Part shown: piece after piece, positions 1 to 5,319 of the stretch
Position numbering within the stretch: the stretch's first letter is position 1
Layout: each line of letters opens with the position of its first letter
From: Cyclobacteriaceae bacterium
GTDB lineage: Bacteria; Bacteroidota; Bacteroidia; Cytophagales; Cyclobacteriaceae
DNA: 5,319 nt
Direction of reading: 5' to 3'
Assembly: GCA_030637245.1 (NCBI GenBank)
Contig: DAOVVI010000180.1
Span: 1 to 5,319 of the forward strand
Made by a program: the position numbers and the translations under genes
The notes under the pieces: generated by a model
Database searches by the model: none
Told to the model about the DNA's origin: nothing
What the model saw: only the letters and a program-made list of their open reading frames with translations

Positions 1-1378
1 ACTCATCAACATGTTTCTTTTCCACATTGGTTTGTCCAATGCACATACGTAAAGTGTATTTTCCATTAAGCTTGGTATGGGTGATATATGCCTTGCCGGT
101 ACCATTAATTTTTTGTTCCAGTTTTTCATTCAGTTCGTTTAACCTTTTCAATGACTCTTCTCCTTTTGGCTTATACCAAAAACAAACCAGGTTTAACGGG
201 ACCGGCGCTAAAAGTTGAAACCGCCCATCATTTTTAAGTTGTTGACTTACATATTGAGCCAGCTTGATATGTGTTCTGAATTTAGCTCTAATGCCTTCAA
301 GTCCATAACTTCGCAATACAATCCAAAGTTTTAAGGCCCTGAACCGGCGACCAAGCTGGATCCCCCAATCCCTGTAATTATTCACTTCCCGGCTTGAATC
401 TGTTTTTAAATACTCGGGTAGAATTTCAAAAGTTTTTATTAAAGTTTCTTTATCATTGGTATAAAATAACGAGCAATCGAAATTGGTAAACATCCATTTG
501 TGGGGATTGAAAACATAGCTATCTGCCAACTCCAACCCGTCAATGATCCACCGAAATTCCGGTAAAATTGCCGCGTTCCCGGCATGTGCAGCATCTACAT
601 GGTGAAATAAGTCATACTTCCTACACACATCACCGATTGCTCGAATAGGATCAATGGCATGGGAGCCTGTAGTGCCAACTGCAGAAACGACACAAAGTGG
701 AATGAATCCGTCATGTATATCTTTCTGAATATTATGATCAAGCTCTTGCGGAATCATGGCAAATTGCTCATCAACATCAATTTTTCTGATATTATCACTT
801 CCAAATCCGATAATTTTCACCCCCTTTTCAATGGAAGAATGCGCTTCAGCAGAACAATAAACGACGTGATTCGATCCGGAGCCAAAACCCTTTTTATTGA
901 TCATGAAATTTGAATGCTTTTCGCGTGCCATTAGAAGTGCACAAATAGTTGCTGTTGAGGCAGTATCCTGAATTACCCCATGCCAGCTTTCCGGTAATCC
1001 GCTCACTTTCTTAATCCAATCACACACCTTTTCCTCCAACTCGGCAGCTGCCGGTGAAGTATCCCATATCATACATTGGGCGCCAATAGCAGAAGTAAGC
1101 AATTCTCCAAGGATCGAAGGGAAACTAGTATTTGCATTGAAATAAGCAAAAAATGACGGATTTTGCCAGTGTGTTATCCCTTTCAGTATTTTGGTGTCAA
1201 AATCAGCAAGAATGGAATCAAAATCATCATGGATTTCCGGTGCATCCTGTGGAATGGAATTAAAAACTTCTCGTGGTTTAACCCTTGATTTTATAGGATA
1301 CTGCTCAATATTTTCGTAATAGTCGGCAATCCAATCAATAAGTTTGTACCCGTTTTTTCTAAATTCCTCAATCTCCAT
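1..1378 (-). CDS. PLP-dependent aromatic-L-amino-acid decarboxylase family protein (C-terminus cut off by window edge)
   Basis: Reading leftward from the ATG at 1378, the frame is open for 459 codons with no frameshift and leaves the window at base 1. Family members are usually about 470-480 residues, so perhaps 10-20 are missing. It is a cytosolic group II decarboxylase that removes CO2 from an amino acid (Trp, Tyr, Phe or similar) using pyridoxal phosphate. The PLP lysine is K294 in NPHKWM. H180 (motif AHSS) matches the His that stacks on the cofactor, D262 in HVDAAHAG the Asp that pairs with the pyridine nitrogen, and Y323 in EYLK the flexible-loop Tyr needed for decarboxylation. Y323 lies 29 residues after the lysine, as in human DOPA decarboxylase. 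The N-terminal FRKNGYKLIDWIADYY and IQDTASTAT segments are also typical. The start is supported by a promoter 20-50 bases upstream. The exact substrate cannot be read from sequence; a Tyr at the loop position favours decarboxylase over aldehyde synthase. Confidence 0.95.
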   Translation of the reverse strand, partial: MEIEEFRKNGYKLIDWIADYYENIEQYPIKSRVKPREVFNSIPQDAPEIHDDFDSILADFDTKILKGITHWQNPSFFAYFNANTSFPSILGELLTSAIGAQCMIWDTSPAAAELEEKVCDWIKKVSGLPESWHGVIQDTASTATICALLMAREKHSNFMINKKGFGSGSNHVVYCSAEAHSSIEKGVKIIGFGSDNIRKIDVDEQFAMIPQELDHNIQKDIHDGFIPLCVVSAVGTTGSHAIDPIRAIGDVCRKYDLFHHVDAAHAGNAAILPEFRWIIDGLELADSYVFNPHKWMFTNFDCSLFYTNDKETLIKTFEILPEYLKTDSSREVNNYRDWGIQLGRRFRALKLWIVLRSYGLEGIRAKFRTHIKLAQYVSQQLKNDGRFQLLAPVPLNLVCFWYKPKGEESLKRLNELNEKLEQKINGTGKAYITHTKLNGKYTLRMCIGQTNVEKKHVDE

Positions 1379-1397
1379 AATTTGATTCTTTAATGAT

Positions 1398-1428
1398 CGA
1401 AGATAGGCAGGCAAAAAGAAAGTTCAAA
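1398..1428 (-). promoter_or_regulatory. Bacteroidota-type promoter for the decarboxylase gene
   Basis: Read on the minus strand, TTTG (1428-1425) is followed by exactly 19 bases and then TATCTTCG (1405-1398). This fits the Bacteroidota housekeeping consensus of a -33 TTTG and a -7 TAnnTTTG, with one C for T. Transcription would start at about 1391-1393, giving a short AT-rich leader of roughly 14 bases before the ATG at 1378. No Shine-Dalgarno site is seen, as is usual in this phylum. Orientation, spacing and position all agree with a dedicated decarboxylase promoter. Confidence 0.65.
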
Positions 1429-1646
1429 CAAAATTGAATTACATTAAATAAAGCAATATTGTTTGTTGACGTGGCTGCAATAATATGAGAACAACTTACC
1501 TGCTCTTACTGGACCGAATAGATCAATTAATGCTTTTGCCTGGCAACTTTTCACTCCGAAATTTAGGAACAGACACTTCAATTCAACACAAGAACTATTT
1601 TTTAGCCCAACCCAATACGCCCATAACTTGTTTTTTTTAATCGAAA

Positions 1647-1678
1647 TTGCTGTTCAATTTGGGAAATGTATAAATTTT
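1647..1678 (+). promoter_or_regulatory. weak candidate promoter for the three-gene operon
   Basis: TTG at 1647-1649 and TAAATTTT at 1671-1678 are separated by 21 bases and loosely resemble the Bacteroidota -33 and -7 elements. The -7 element ends in T rather than G, and the -33 element has ATTG rather than TTTG. Transcription would start near 1685, about 28 bases before the ATG at 1713. The main support is position, since an operon promoter is expected here and no better match was found. Confidence 0.25.
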
Positions 1679-1687
1679 TCCCGAATT
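1656..1687. repeat. imperfect 11-bp inverted repeat upstream of the operon
   Basis: The left arm AATTTGGGAAA (1656-1666) and right arm TTTCCCGAATT (1677-1687) are complementary at 10 of 11 positions. The exception is T1660/G1683, a G-U wobble in RNA. The loop is 10 bases and contains the TATAAATT core of the candidate -7 element. A second, shorter inverted repeat, AAATTG-ctgtt-CAATTT (1644-1660), shares part of the left arm, so the two structures exclude each other. It could be an operator over the promoter, a leader hairpin, or chance in AT-rich DNA. It is not a standard terminator because no T run follows. Confidence 0.45.
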
Positions 1688-1712
1688 TGGAATAATACCA
1701 AGAAAACCAATC

Positions 1713-2213
1713 ATGAAGCCGCTGTTAACCCTGATATTTACTATCTTATATAGTATTCCTATTGTTTATTCTCAGTCCGTTGTCAGATCTACCGTAGGCA
1801 CCGGTGGTTCTTCCCAAACTGTAACCTCCAATAACAAATCCTATTTCGTTAGTCAAAGTATTGGTCAGGCAAGTGTGATTGGCACCTCTACTAAAAATGG
1901 CTATACGATCCGGCAGGGATTTCAGCAACCCCCTCATTCATTTAAAATAGGTTCACTAAACGTAGAGAGTGATCTTAGGGCCACCATTTTTCCAAACCCT
2001 TTTCAACAATCAGTATATATTTCTTTTAAAGATTTAATTGAAAACGATGTGTCAGTGATCATGCATGATATTTCAGGCCGCCTCATTTTAAAGGAAACAT
2101 TTGCAGCCTCCCAATTGATCACGTTACCATTAGCTAATATTGCCAGCGGAGATTATATCTTAAATGTTATTTCAGGCAAAAAACACTTGACCACATCCAT
2201 AATCAAACAATAA
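1713..2213 (+). CDS. small secreted protein with T9SS type A C-terminal sorting domain
   Basis: This 166-residue protein begins with a Sec signal peptide (about residues 1-20, hydrophobic core LLTLIFTILYSIPIV) with Gln directly after the likely cleavage site VYS|Q. Residues about 21-75 form a short Gly/Ser/Thr-rich module with the stretch SQSIGQASVIGT and then NGYTIRQGFQQP, a pattern I recognise from the N-terminal parts of many short Bacteroidota T9SS proteins; its function is unknown. Residues about 88-166 match the type A sorting domain (Por secretion tail): IFPNPF at 92-97, the strand pattern VSVIMHDISGRLI, then the characteristic SGDYILNV near 145-152 and a basic end. Such domains direct export across the outer membrane and are often cleaved with attachment to surface lipopolysaccharide. 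It has no catalytic domain. The stop is two bases before the next ATG, indicating co-transcription with the OmpA-family gene. Confidence 0.88.
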   Translation: MKPLLTLIFTILYSIPIVYSQSVVRSTVGTGGSSQTVTSNNKSYFVSQSIGQASVIGTSTKNGYTIRQGFQQPPHSFKIGSLNVESDLRATIFPNPFQQSVYISFKDLIENDVSVIMHDISGRLILKETFAASQLITLPLANIASGDYILNVISGKKHLTTSIIKQ

Positions 2214-2215
2214 TC

Positions 2216-3481
2216 ATGAAAAAATTTCTACTATTTTCTTTCTTCATAATAAGCGCGGCCCTCGTGAGCGCTCAGGAGCTTAATTTTCAGGTCGGCAAAT
2301 CTGTTTCAAAATTTAAATTCCAGGATTCGCAAGGAGATAATCTTGAAAATCTACAAGGAACAGACAATTTTTTTATGACCCTGGAATACAGGCAAAATAT
2401 TTTAAAAAATATCTTTAAGGGAAATTTGTTTACTGACTTAGGCATCGGATACAACCGGTATGGATCTACAGGAAGCGATCCTTCTCTCGACCTGTATTAT
2501 GCGTGGGACGTCACCTATTTAGGAATCAATTTAGGGTTGGATTATGCATTTTATCGACCGGGCAATTTTACTTTTTATGCAAAAATGACAGCGTCTCCGG
2601 AATTTTTAATTCGTGGAACACAGACACTCAATGAACAGGTTTACAGTTTGGTAGGTGAGGATGATTTTGATTCTCCGATATTTTTTTTCAGAGGCGGCCT
2701 GGGTGTACAATATAAGATATCCAGGCAAACTTCAGCATATATTCAATACATGGGGGGTAAGAGCTATAACTTCAATAACGATCCTGAAAAACTAAACGTA
2801 ATCTCGCATAATATTGGATTTGGTGTATTAATTAATCTATCAAAGGGACAATACCAGGTAGGAAGGTCCGATCCGGCAAGTGAACAAAGGATTTTAGAAT
2901 TGGAAAACAGGATCAATATGTATTCAGAAAAAATTGATGAGTTGGAAGTACAAGCTCAGCGTGTGGACGAGTTGGAAGAGGAGATCGCAGCAAAAGATGT
3001 GGAGATGAAAACGATCAAGAGTACCATTGCCAGAGCGTTATTTGATTTTGACGGAAAGGAACTTCGCGTCACTCAAAAAGAAGGGATAGTTTACGTGACC
3101 ATGGATAATGACATGTTATTTGAACCAGGCAGCTGGATTGTAGCTAAAGAAGGTGTAAAGGCTGTAGAAGCATTGGGGAGAGTATTGGCTTTGAATCCGG
3201 ATGTTTCTATTCTTATTGAAGGACATACGGATAATCAACCATATAAAGGAGGTGGAAATATTAAAAATAACTGGGACCTCTCCATTAAAAGAGCAACGGC
3301 TATTGTTGAGATCCTGAGAAATAACCCAAATATAAATTCAAAAAATTTAACTGCAGCAGGCCGGGGTGAACATGCCCCGATTGCCAACAACGAAACCATT
3401 GAAGGCCGGGCAAAAAACCGTCGAATCGAAGTGATAATAACACCTGACCTTGAGGAAGTTTCAAAAATATTAAAAGACTAA
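2216..3481 (+). CDS. OmpA-family outer-membrane protein with beta-barrel, coiled coil and peptidoglycan-binding domain
   Basis: The 421-residue product has a signal peptide (residues 1-19, likely cut VSA|Q) and no lipobox cysteine. Residues about 21-210 alternate hydrophobic and polar residues with many aromatic strand ends (e.g. FFMTLEYRQ, YLGINLGLDYAFY, HNIGFGVLINL), as in a small outer-membrane barrel. Residues about 222-270 are a charged heptad-like coiled coil (EQRILELENRI, VDELEEEI). Residues about 287-408 form an OmpA/MotB C-terminal domain: LFEPGS at 301-306, EGHTDN at 335-340, NNWDLSIKRA at 351-360, and NRRIEV at 401-406. The Asp of HTD, the Asp of NNWDLS and R359 correspond to conserved positions of the family, several of which contact diaminopimelate in peptidoglycan. 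The short insertion QPYKGGGNIK after EGHTDN resembles MotB-like members more than E. coli OmpA. The role is inferred to be tethering outer membrane to cell wall, with the coiled coil as spacer. It sits between a surface-sorted protein and a fibre-like protein. Confidence 0.9.
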   Translation: MKKFLLFSFFIISAALVSAQELNFQVGKSVSKFKFQDSQGDNLENLQGTDNFFMTLEYRQNILKNIFKGNLFTDLGIGYNRYGSTGSDPSLDLYYAWDVTYLGINLGLDYAFYRPGNFTFYAKMTASPEFLIRGTQTLNEQVYSLVGEDDFDSPIFFFRGGLGVQYKISRQTSAYIQYMGGKSYNFNNDPEKLNVISHNIGFGVLINLSKGQYQVGRSDPASEQRILELENRINMYSEKIDELEVQAQRVDELEEEIAAKDVEMKTIKSTIARALFDFDGKELRVTQKEGIVYVTMDNDMLFEPGSWIVAKEGVKAVEALGRVLALNPDVSILIEGHTDNQPYKGGGNIKNNWDLSIKRATAIVEILRNNPNINSKNLTAAGRGEHAPIANNETIEGRAKNRRIEVIITPDLEEVSKILKD

Positions 3482-3493
3482 AATAAGATTACC

Positions 3494-5319
3494 ATGAAAA
3501 CAGTACTACCGATCATCTTTTTTCTAATAGCGACGTTACCGGTATATGCACAAACCGATGGTATTAGTTATCAGGCTGTAATTATAGATCCTAATCCAAA
3601 AGAATTACCGGGGATTGACGCTGAGGGAAATATCTTGCCAAATGCTACAATTGCTATACGATTTACAATTCTGGATAGCAATAATGCAGAAGAATATCAG
3701 AAAGTACAAACCACCAATACGGATCAATTTGGTATGATCAATCTGATGATCGGCCAGGGTGAACCCACCGGCGCTGGAACAGGTGACTTTACCCTGATTA
3801 GCTGGGACGGCGATCCGAAAAGCTTACAGGTTGAGATCGATTTTGAAGGCACGGGCAACAGCTTTGTTGACATGAACCGGCAGGAATTAAGTTTCGTGCC
3901 ATACGCCTATCACCGGGATATCACTGCAACAGGAACCTTAACGGTCGATGATGTAACGGATTTAAATGGCGAGTTAAGAGTTCATGGACCTACAAATCTG
4001 AATAGTTCACTGGATGTGAATAATGATAATGCCACCAATCTTTCCGGATCTTTGACAGTGGGCGCCGCAACAGAATTAAATGATCGTCTAACGGTCAATG
4101 GTATTACTAACATTAATGATTCTCTTAACATTAATAACCAAAGCCCGACTTTTTTTTCCGGGGATATTACCGTAGCAGCTGAAGGCACGGCAACTTTTGA
4201 TGGACCGACAACTTTTAATGCTCCCGCCGAGTTTGTTGAAATGACCGTCAATGGCCCTTCCAGTTTAAATGGTCAAGTAACTATCAGAGCAAATGTGGAT
4301 AGTCTTGGTACAGATACTGTTTATCAAGCTTATCCATTACTTGTGGAAGGCGGCGCTCAAGGGATTGCGATTAGAGTGAATGGTATAGACAATGATGATC
4401 CTACCTTATTCAAAGATGTTCCAATGAGCTCACGAAATAACTTTATTTCCTTTTGGGATGCCGATGAGAACCAAATGTGGGGAAGAATTGAAGGGCAGTC
4501 ACATAAAGACCTTGCCCACGATCCGGAACACATCGTGGATTTGGCCAATAAAAGTGCAGATGTATTTATCAATTCAGTTGATGCGCTAATTGCCGTTCTT
4601 GCATGGGGTCAAGGTGGTCTTGATCTTACTGCTGCACTAACCTCTAGTACAGCATGCCTGGGAGTTGGGGCCTGTGTCACTATACCAGTTCCATCTTTTA
4701 TTATTTCCAAAACAGCTAATTTCGTATTGAAAGTTGCTAATGTTGTTTCTGTTGGCGGTAACTTATTATTAGCCATAAGTGAGTTAAGTACATATGAATA
4801 CTTCAAAACAAGCAATTTAGGTGTTTCTTACCAATCAGGAGCCGGTGATTATGCGGAATGGTTGCCAAAGCAAGATTTGTCTGAAAAATTTATTGAAGGA
4901 GAACTTGTAGGCATTAAAAACGGATATGTCACAAAAAATACTTGGGGCGTGGAAAAAATAATGATTGTTTCAACAAATCCTATCGTCCTTGGGAATATGC
5001 CACAACAAAACGATGAAGATAATAATGTAAAGATTGCTTTTATGGGTCAGGTACCGGCCAGAGTTATCGGAAAGGTCGAGGCTGGAGACTATATTTTACC
5101 AAGTGAGTTGGGCGGTGGATTTGGAAAAGCAGTTCACCCTGATGAAATGAATATTAGGGATTATAAGAAAATTGCCGGAGTCGCCTGGTCGGTATTGGGT
5201 AATATTGGCGATAATATACATATTGTGAATGTGGCGGTTGGAATTAATACCAACGATTTGACAGAACTTGTCTATAGACAAGATGAAAAACACCAGGAAC
5301 TTCAAGCAGAATATGATCA
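3494..5319 (+). CDS. modular phage-tail-fibre-like secreted protein, 3' end beyond the window
   Basis: The frame opens at ATG 3494, 12 bases after the OmpA-family stop, and stays open for 608 codons to the right edge, so the C-terminus is missing. Residues 1-19 are a signal peptide (VYA|Q). Residues about 24-140 resemble a Bacteroidota N-terminal domain that starts ISYQAV, contains IRFTILD and DQFGMINLMIGQG, and ends VPYAY. Residues about 149-261 are a stalk of 12-14-residue repeats. Residues about 280-335 (LLVEGGAQGIAIRVNG, NNFISFWD, GRIEG) look like a small globular fibre domain. Residues about 357-432 are hydrophobic and Gly/Ala-rich, with two Cys (388, 394). Residues about 446-586 contain GDYAEW, STNPIVLGN, FMGQVPARV, AGDYILPS and VNVAVGI, resembling Peptidase_G2-like autoprocessing domains of phage appendages. 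The end (LTELVYRQDEKHQELQAEYD) looks like the start of a coiled coil. A trimeric surface or secreted fibre is the best guess. Domain names are from memory of family patterns, and proteolytic activity is not shown. Confidence 0.85.
   Translation, partial: MKTVLPIIFFLIATLPVYAQTDGISYQAVIIDPNPKELPGIDAEGNILPNATIAIRFTILDSNNAEEYQKVQTTNTDQFGMINLMIGQGEPTGAGTGDFTLISWDGDPKSLQVEIDFEGTGNSFVDMNRQELSFVPYAYHRDITATGTLTVDDVTDLNGELRVHGPTNLNSSLDVNNDNATNLSGSLTVGAATELNDRLTVNGITNINDSLNINNQSPTFFSGDITVAAEGTATFDGPTTFNAPAEFVEMTVNGPSSLNGQVTIRANVDSLGTDTVYQAYPLLVEGGAQGIAIRVNGIDNDDPTLFKDVPMSSRNNFISFWDADENQMWGRIEGQSHKDLAHDPEHIVDLANKSADVFINSVDALIAVLAWGQGGLDLTAALTSSTACLGVGACVTIPVPSFIISKTANFVLKVANVVSVGGNLLLAISELSTYEYFKTSNLGVSYQSGAGDYAEWLPKQDLSEKFIEGELVGIKNGYVTKNTWGVEKIMIVSTNPIVLGNMPQQNDEDNNVKIAFMGQVPARVIGKVEAGDYILPSELGGGFGKAVHPDEMNIRDYKKIAGVAWSVLGNIGDNIHIVNVAVGINTNDLTELVYRQDEKHQELQAEYD
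3938..4276 (+). repeat. degenerate 12-14-residue protein repeats forming a fibre stalk
   Basis: Within the fibre-like protein, residues about 149-261 consist of roughly nine tandem units with the pattern L-x-V-x-x-x-T-x-L-N-x-x. Examples are LTVDDVTDLNGE, LRVHGPTNLNSS, LTVGAATELNDR, LTVNGITNINDS and MTVNGPSSLNGQ. Three units are two residues longer (for example LDVNNDNATNLSGS) and one is 11 residues. Regular L/V alternation with a polar Asn/Gly turn suggests stacked short beta-strands, as in trimeric tail-fibre shafts. The DNA itself is diverged between units, so this is an old amplification rather than a recent slippage array. Confidence 0.75.

Larger units (their letters stand above)
1379..1712. 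other. divergent intergenic region
   Basis: This 334-base AT-rich stretch separates the leftward decarboxylase from the rightward three-gene operon. It holds the decarboxylase promoter (1398-1428), a T8 run at 1631-1638 without a convincing hairpin before it, and an inverted repeat with a weak promoter candidate at 1644-1687. The middle part, about 1440-1630, shows no tRNA-like fold, no CRISPR-like repeats and no credible gene. A 51-codon frame at 1485-1640 has no family resemblance or start signal and was not called. Confidence 0.8.

Noticed and set aside
27..218. 63-codon plus-strand open frame
   Set aside because: Antisense shadow of the decarboxylase C-terminal part; no protein-family features.
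659..913. 84-codon plus-strand open frame
   Set aside because: Lies wholly within the minus-strand decarboxylase, whose catalytic motifs establish the real frame.
1631..1638. T8 run as a possible terminator
   Set aside because: No stable hairpin precedes it on the plus strand, and no plus-strand gene ends upstream within the window.
1485..1640. 51-codon open frame on the plus strand in the intergenic region
   Set aside because: No recognisable domain, no start signal or promoter, and a composition expected of AT-rich noncoding DNA.
3938..4276. CRISPR or tandem DNA repeat array
   Set aside because: The periodicity is at protein level only; nucleotide units are diverged, in frame, and have no spacer structure.
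3982..4815. Three minus-strand open frames (3982-4251, 4357-4572, 4609-4815)
   Set aside because: All are antisense to the continuous 608-codon fibre-like gene and have no credible domains or promoters.
5096..5305. 69-codon minus-strand open frame
   Set aside because: Antisense to the GDYILPS/VNVAVGI part of the fibre-like protein, which is clearly the coding strand.

Overview
The window looks like a chromosomal segment from a member of the Bacteroidota. The sequence is AT-rich and its genes lack strong Shine-Dalgarno sites. A TTTG-N19-TATCTTCG promoter fits the Bacteroidota -33/-7 consensus. One protein carries a type IX secretion (T9SS) C-terminal sorting domain. All three exported proteins have Gln immediately after the predicted signal-peptidase site. 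I cannot assign a genus.

Layout. Positions 1-1378 (minus strand) hold nearly all of a PLP-dependent amino-acid decarboxylase of the aromatic-L-amino-acid decarboxylase family; only its extreme C-terminus is cut off by the left edge. A 334-base divergent intergenic region (1379-1712) follows. It contains a good promoter for the decarboxylase and, next to the rightward genes, an imperfect 11-bp inverted repeat around a weak promoter candidate. From 1713 to the right edge there are three co-directional genes with gaps of only 2 and 12 bases, very probably one operon: a small T9SS-sorted secreted protein, an OmpA-family outer-membrane protein (barrel, coiled coil, peptidoglycan-binding domain), and a large modular secreted protein resembling a phage tail fibre, which runs off the right edge after 608 residues.

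How they may work together. The decarboxylase is a metabolic enzyme with its own promoter and no evident link to the others. The three-gene operon reads as an envelope or surface module. The OmpA-like protein would anchor to peptidoglycan and outer membrane, the T9SS protein would go to the cell surface, and the third protein would form a fibre. That fibre has an N-terminal Bacteroidota 'YQAV' domain, a stalk of about nine to ten 12-14-residue repeats, a globular region, a hydrophobic Gly/Ala-rich segment, and a C-terminal domain with a GDYAEW motif that resembles the Peptidase_G2 type autoprocessing domain of phage appendages. No phage structural, integration or lysis genes are visible, so this looks like a host-owned fibre rather than a prophage fragment. 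That reading is inference from domain patterns and has not been checked by database search.
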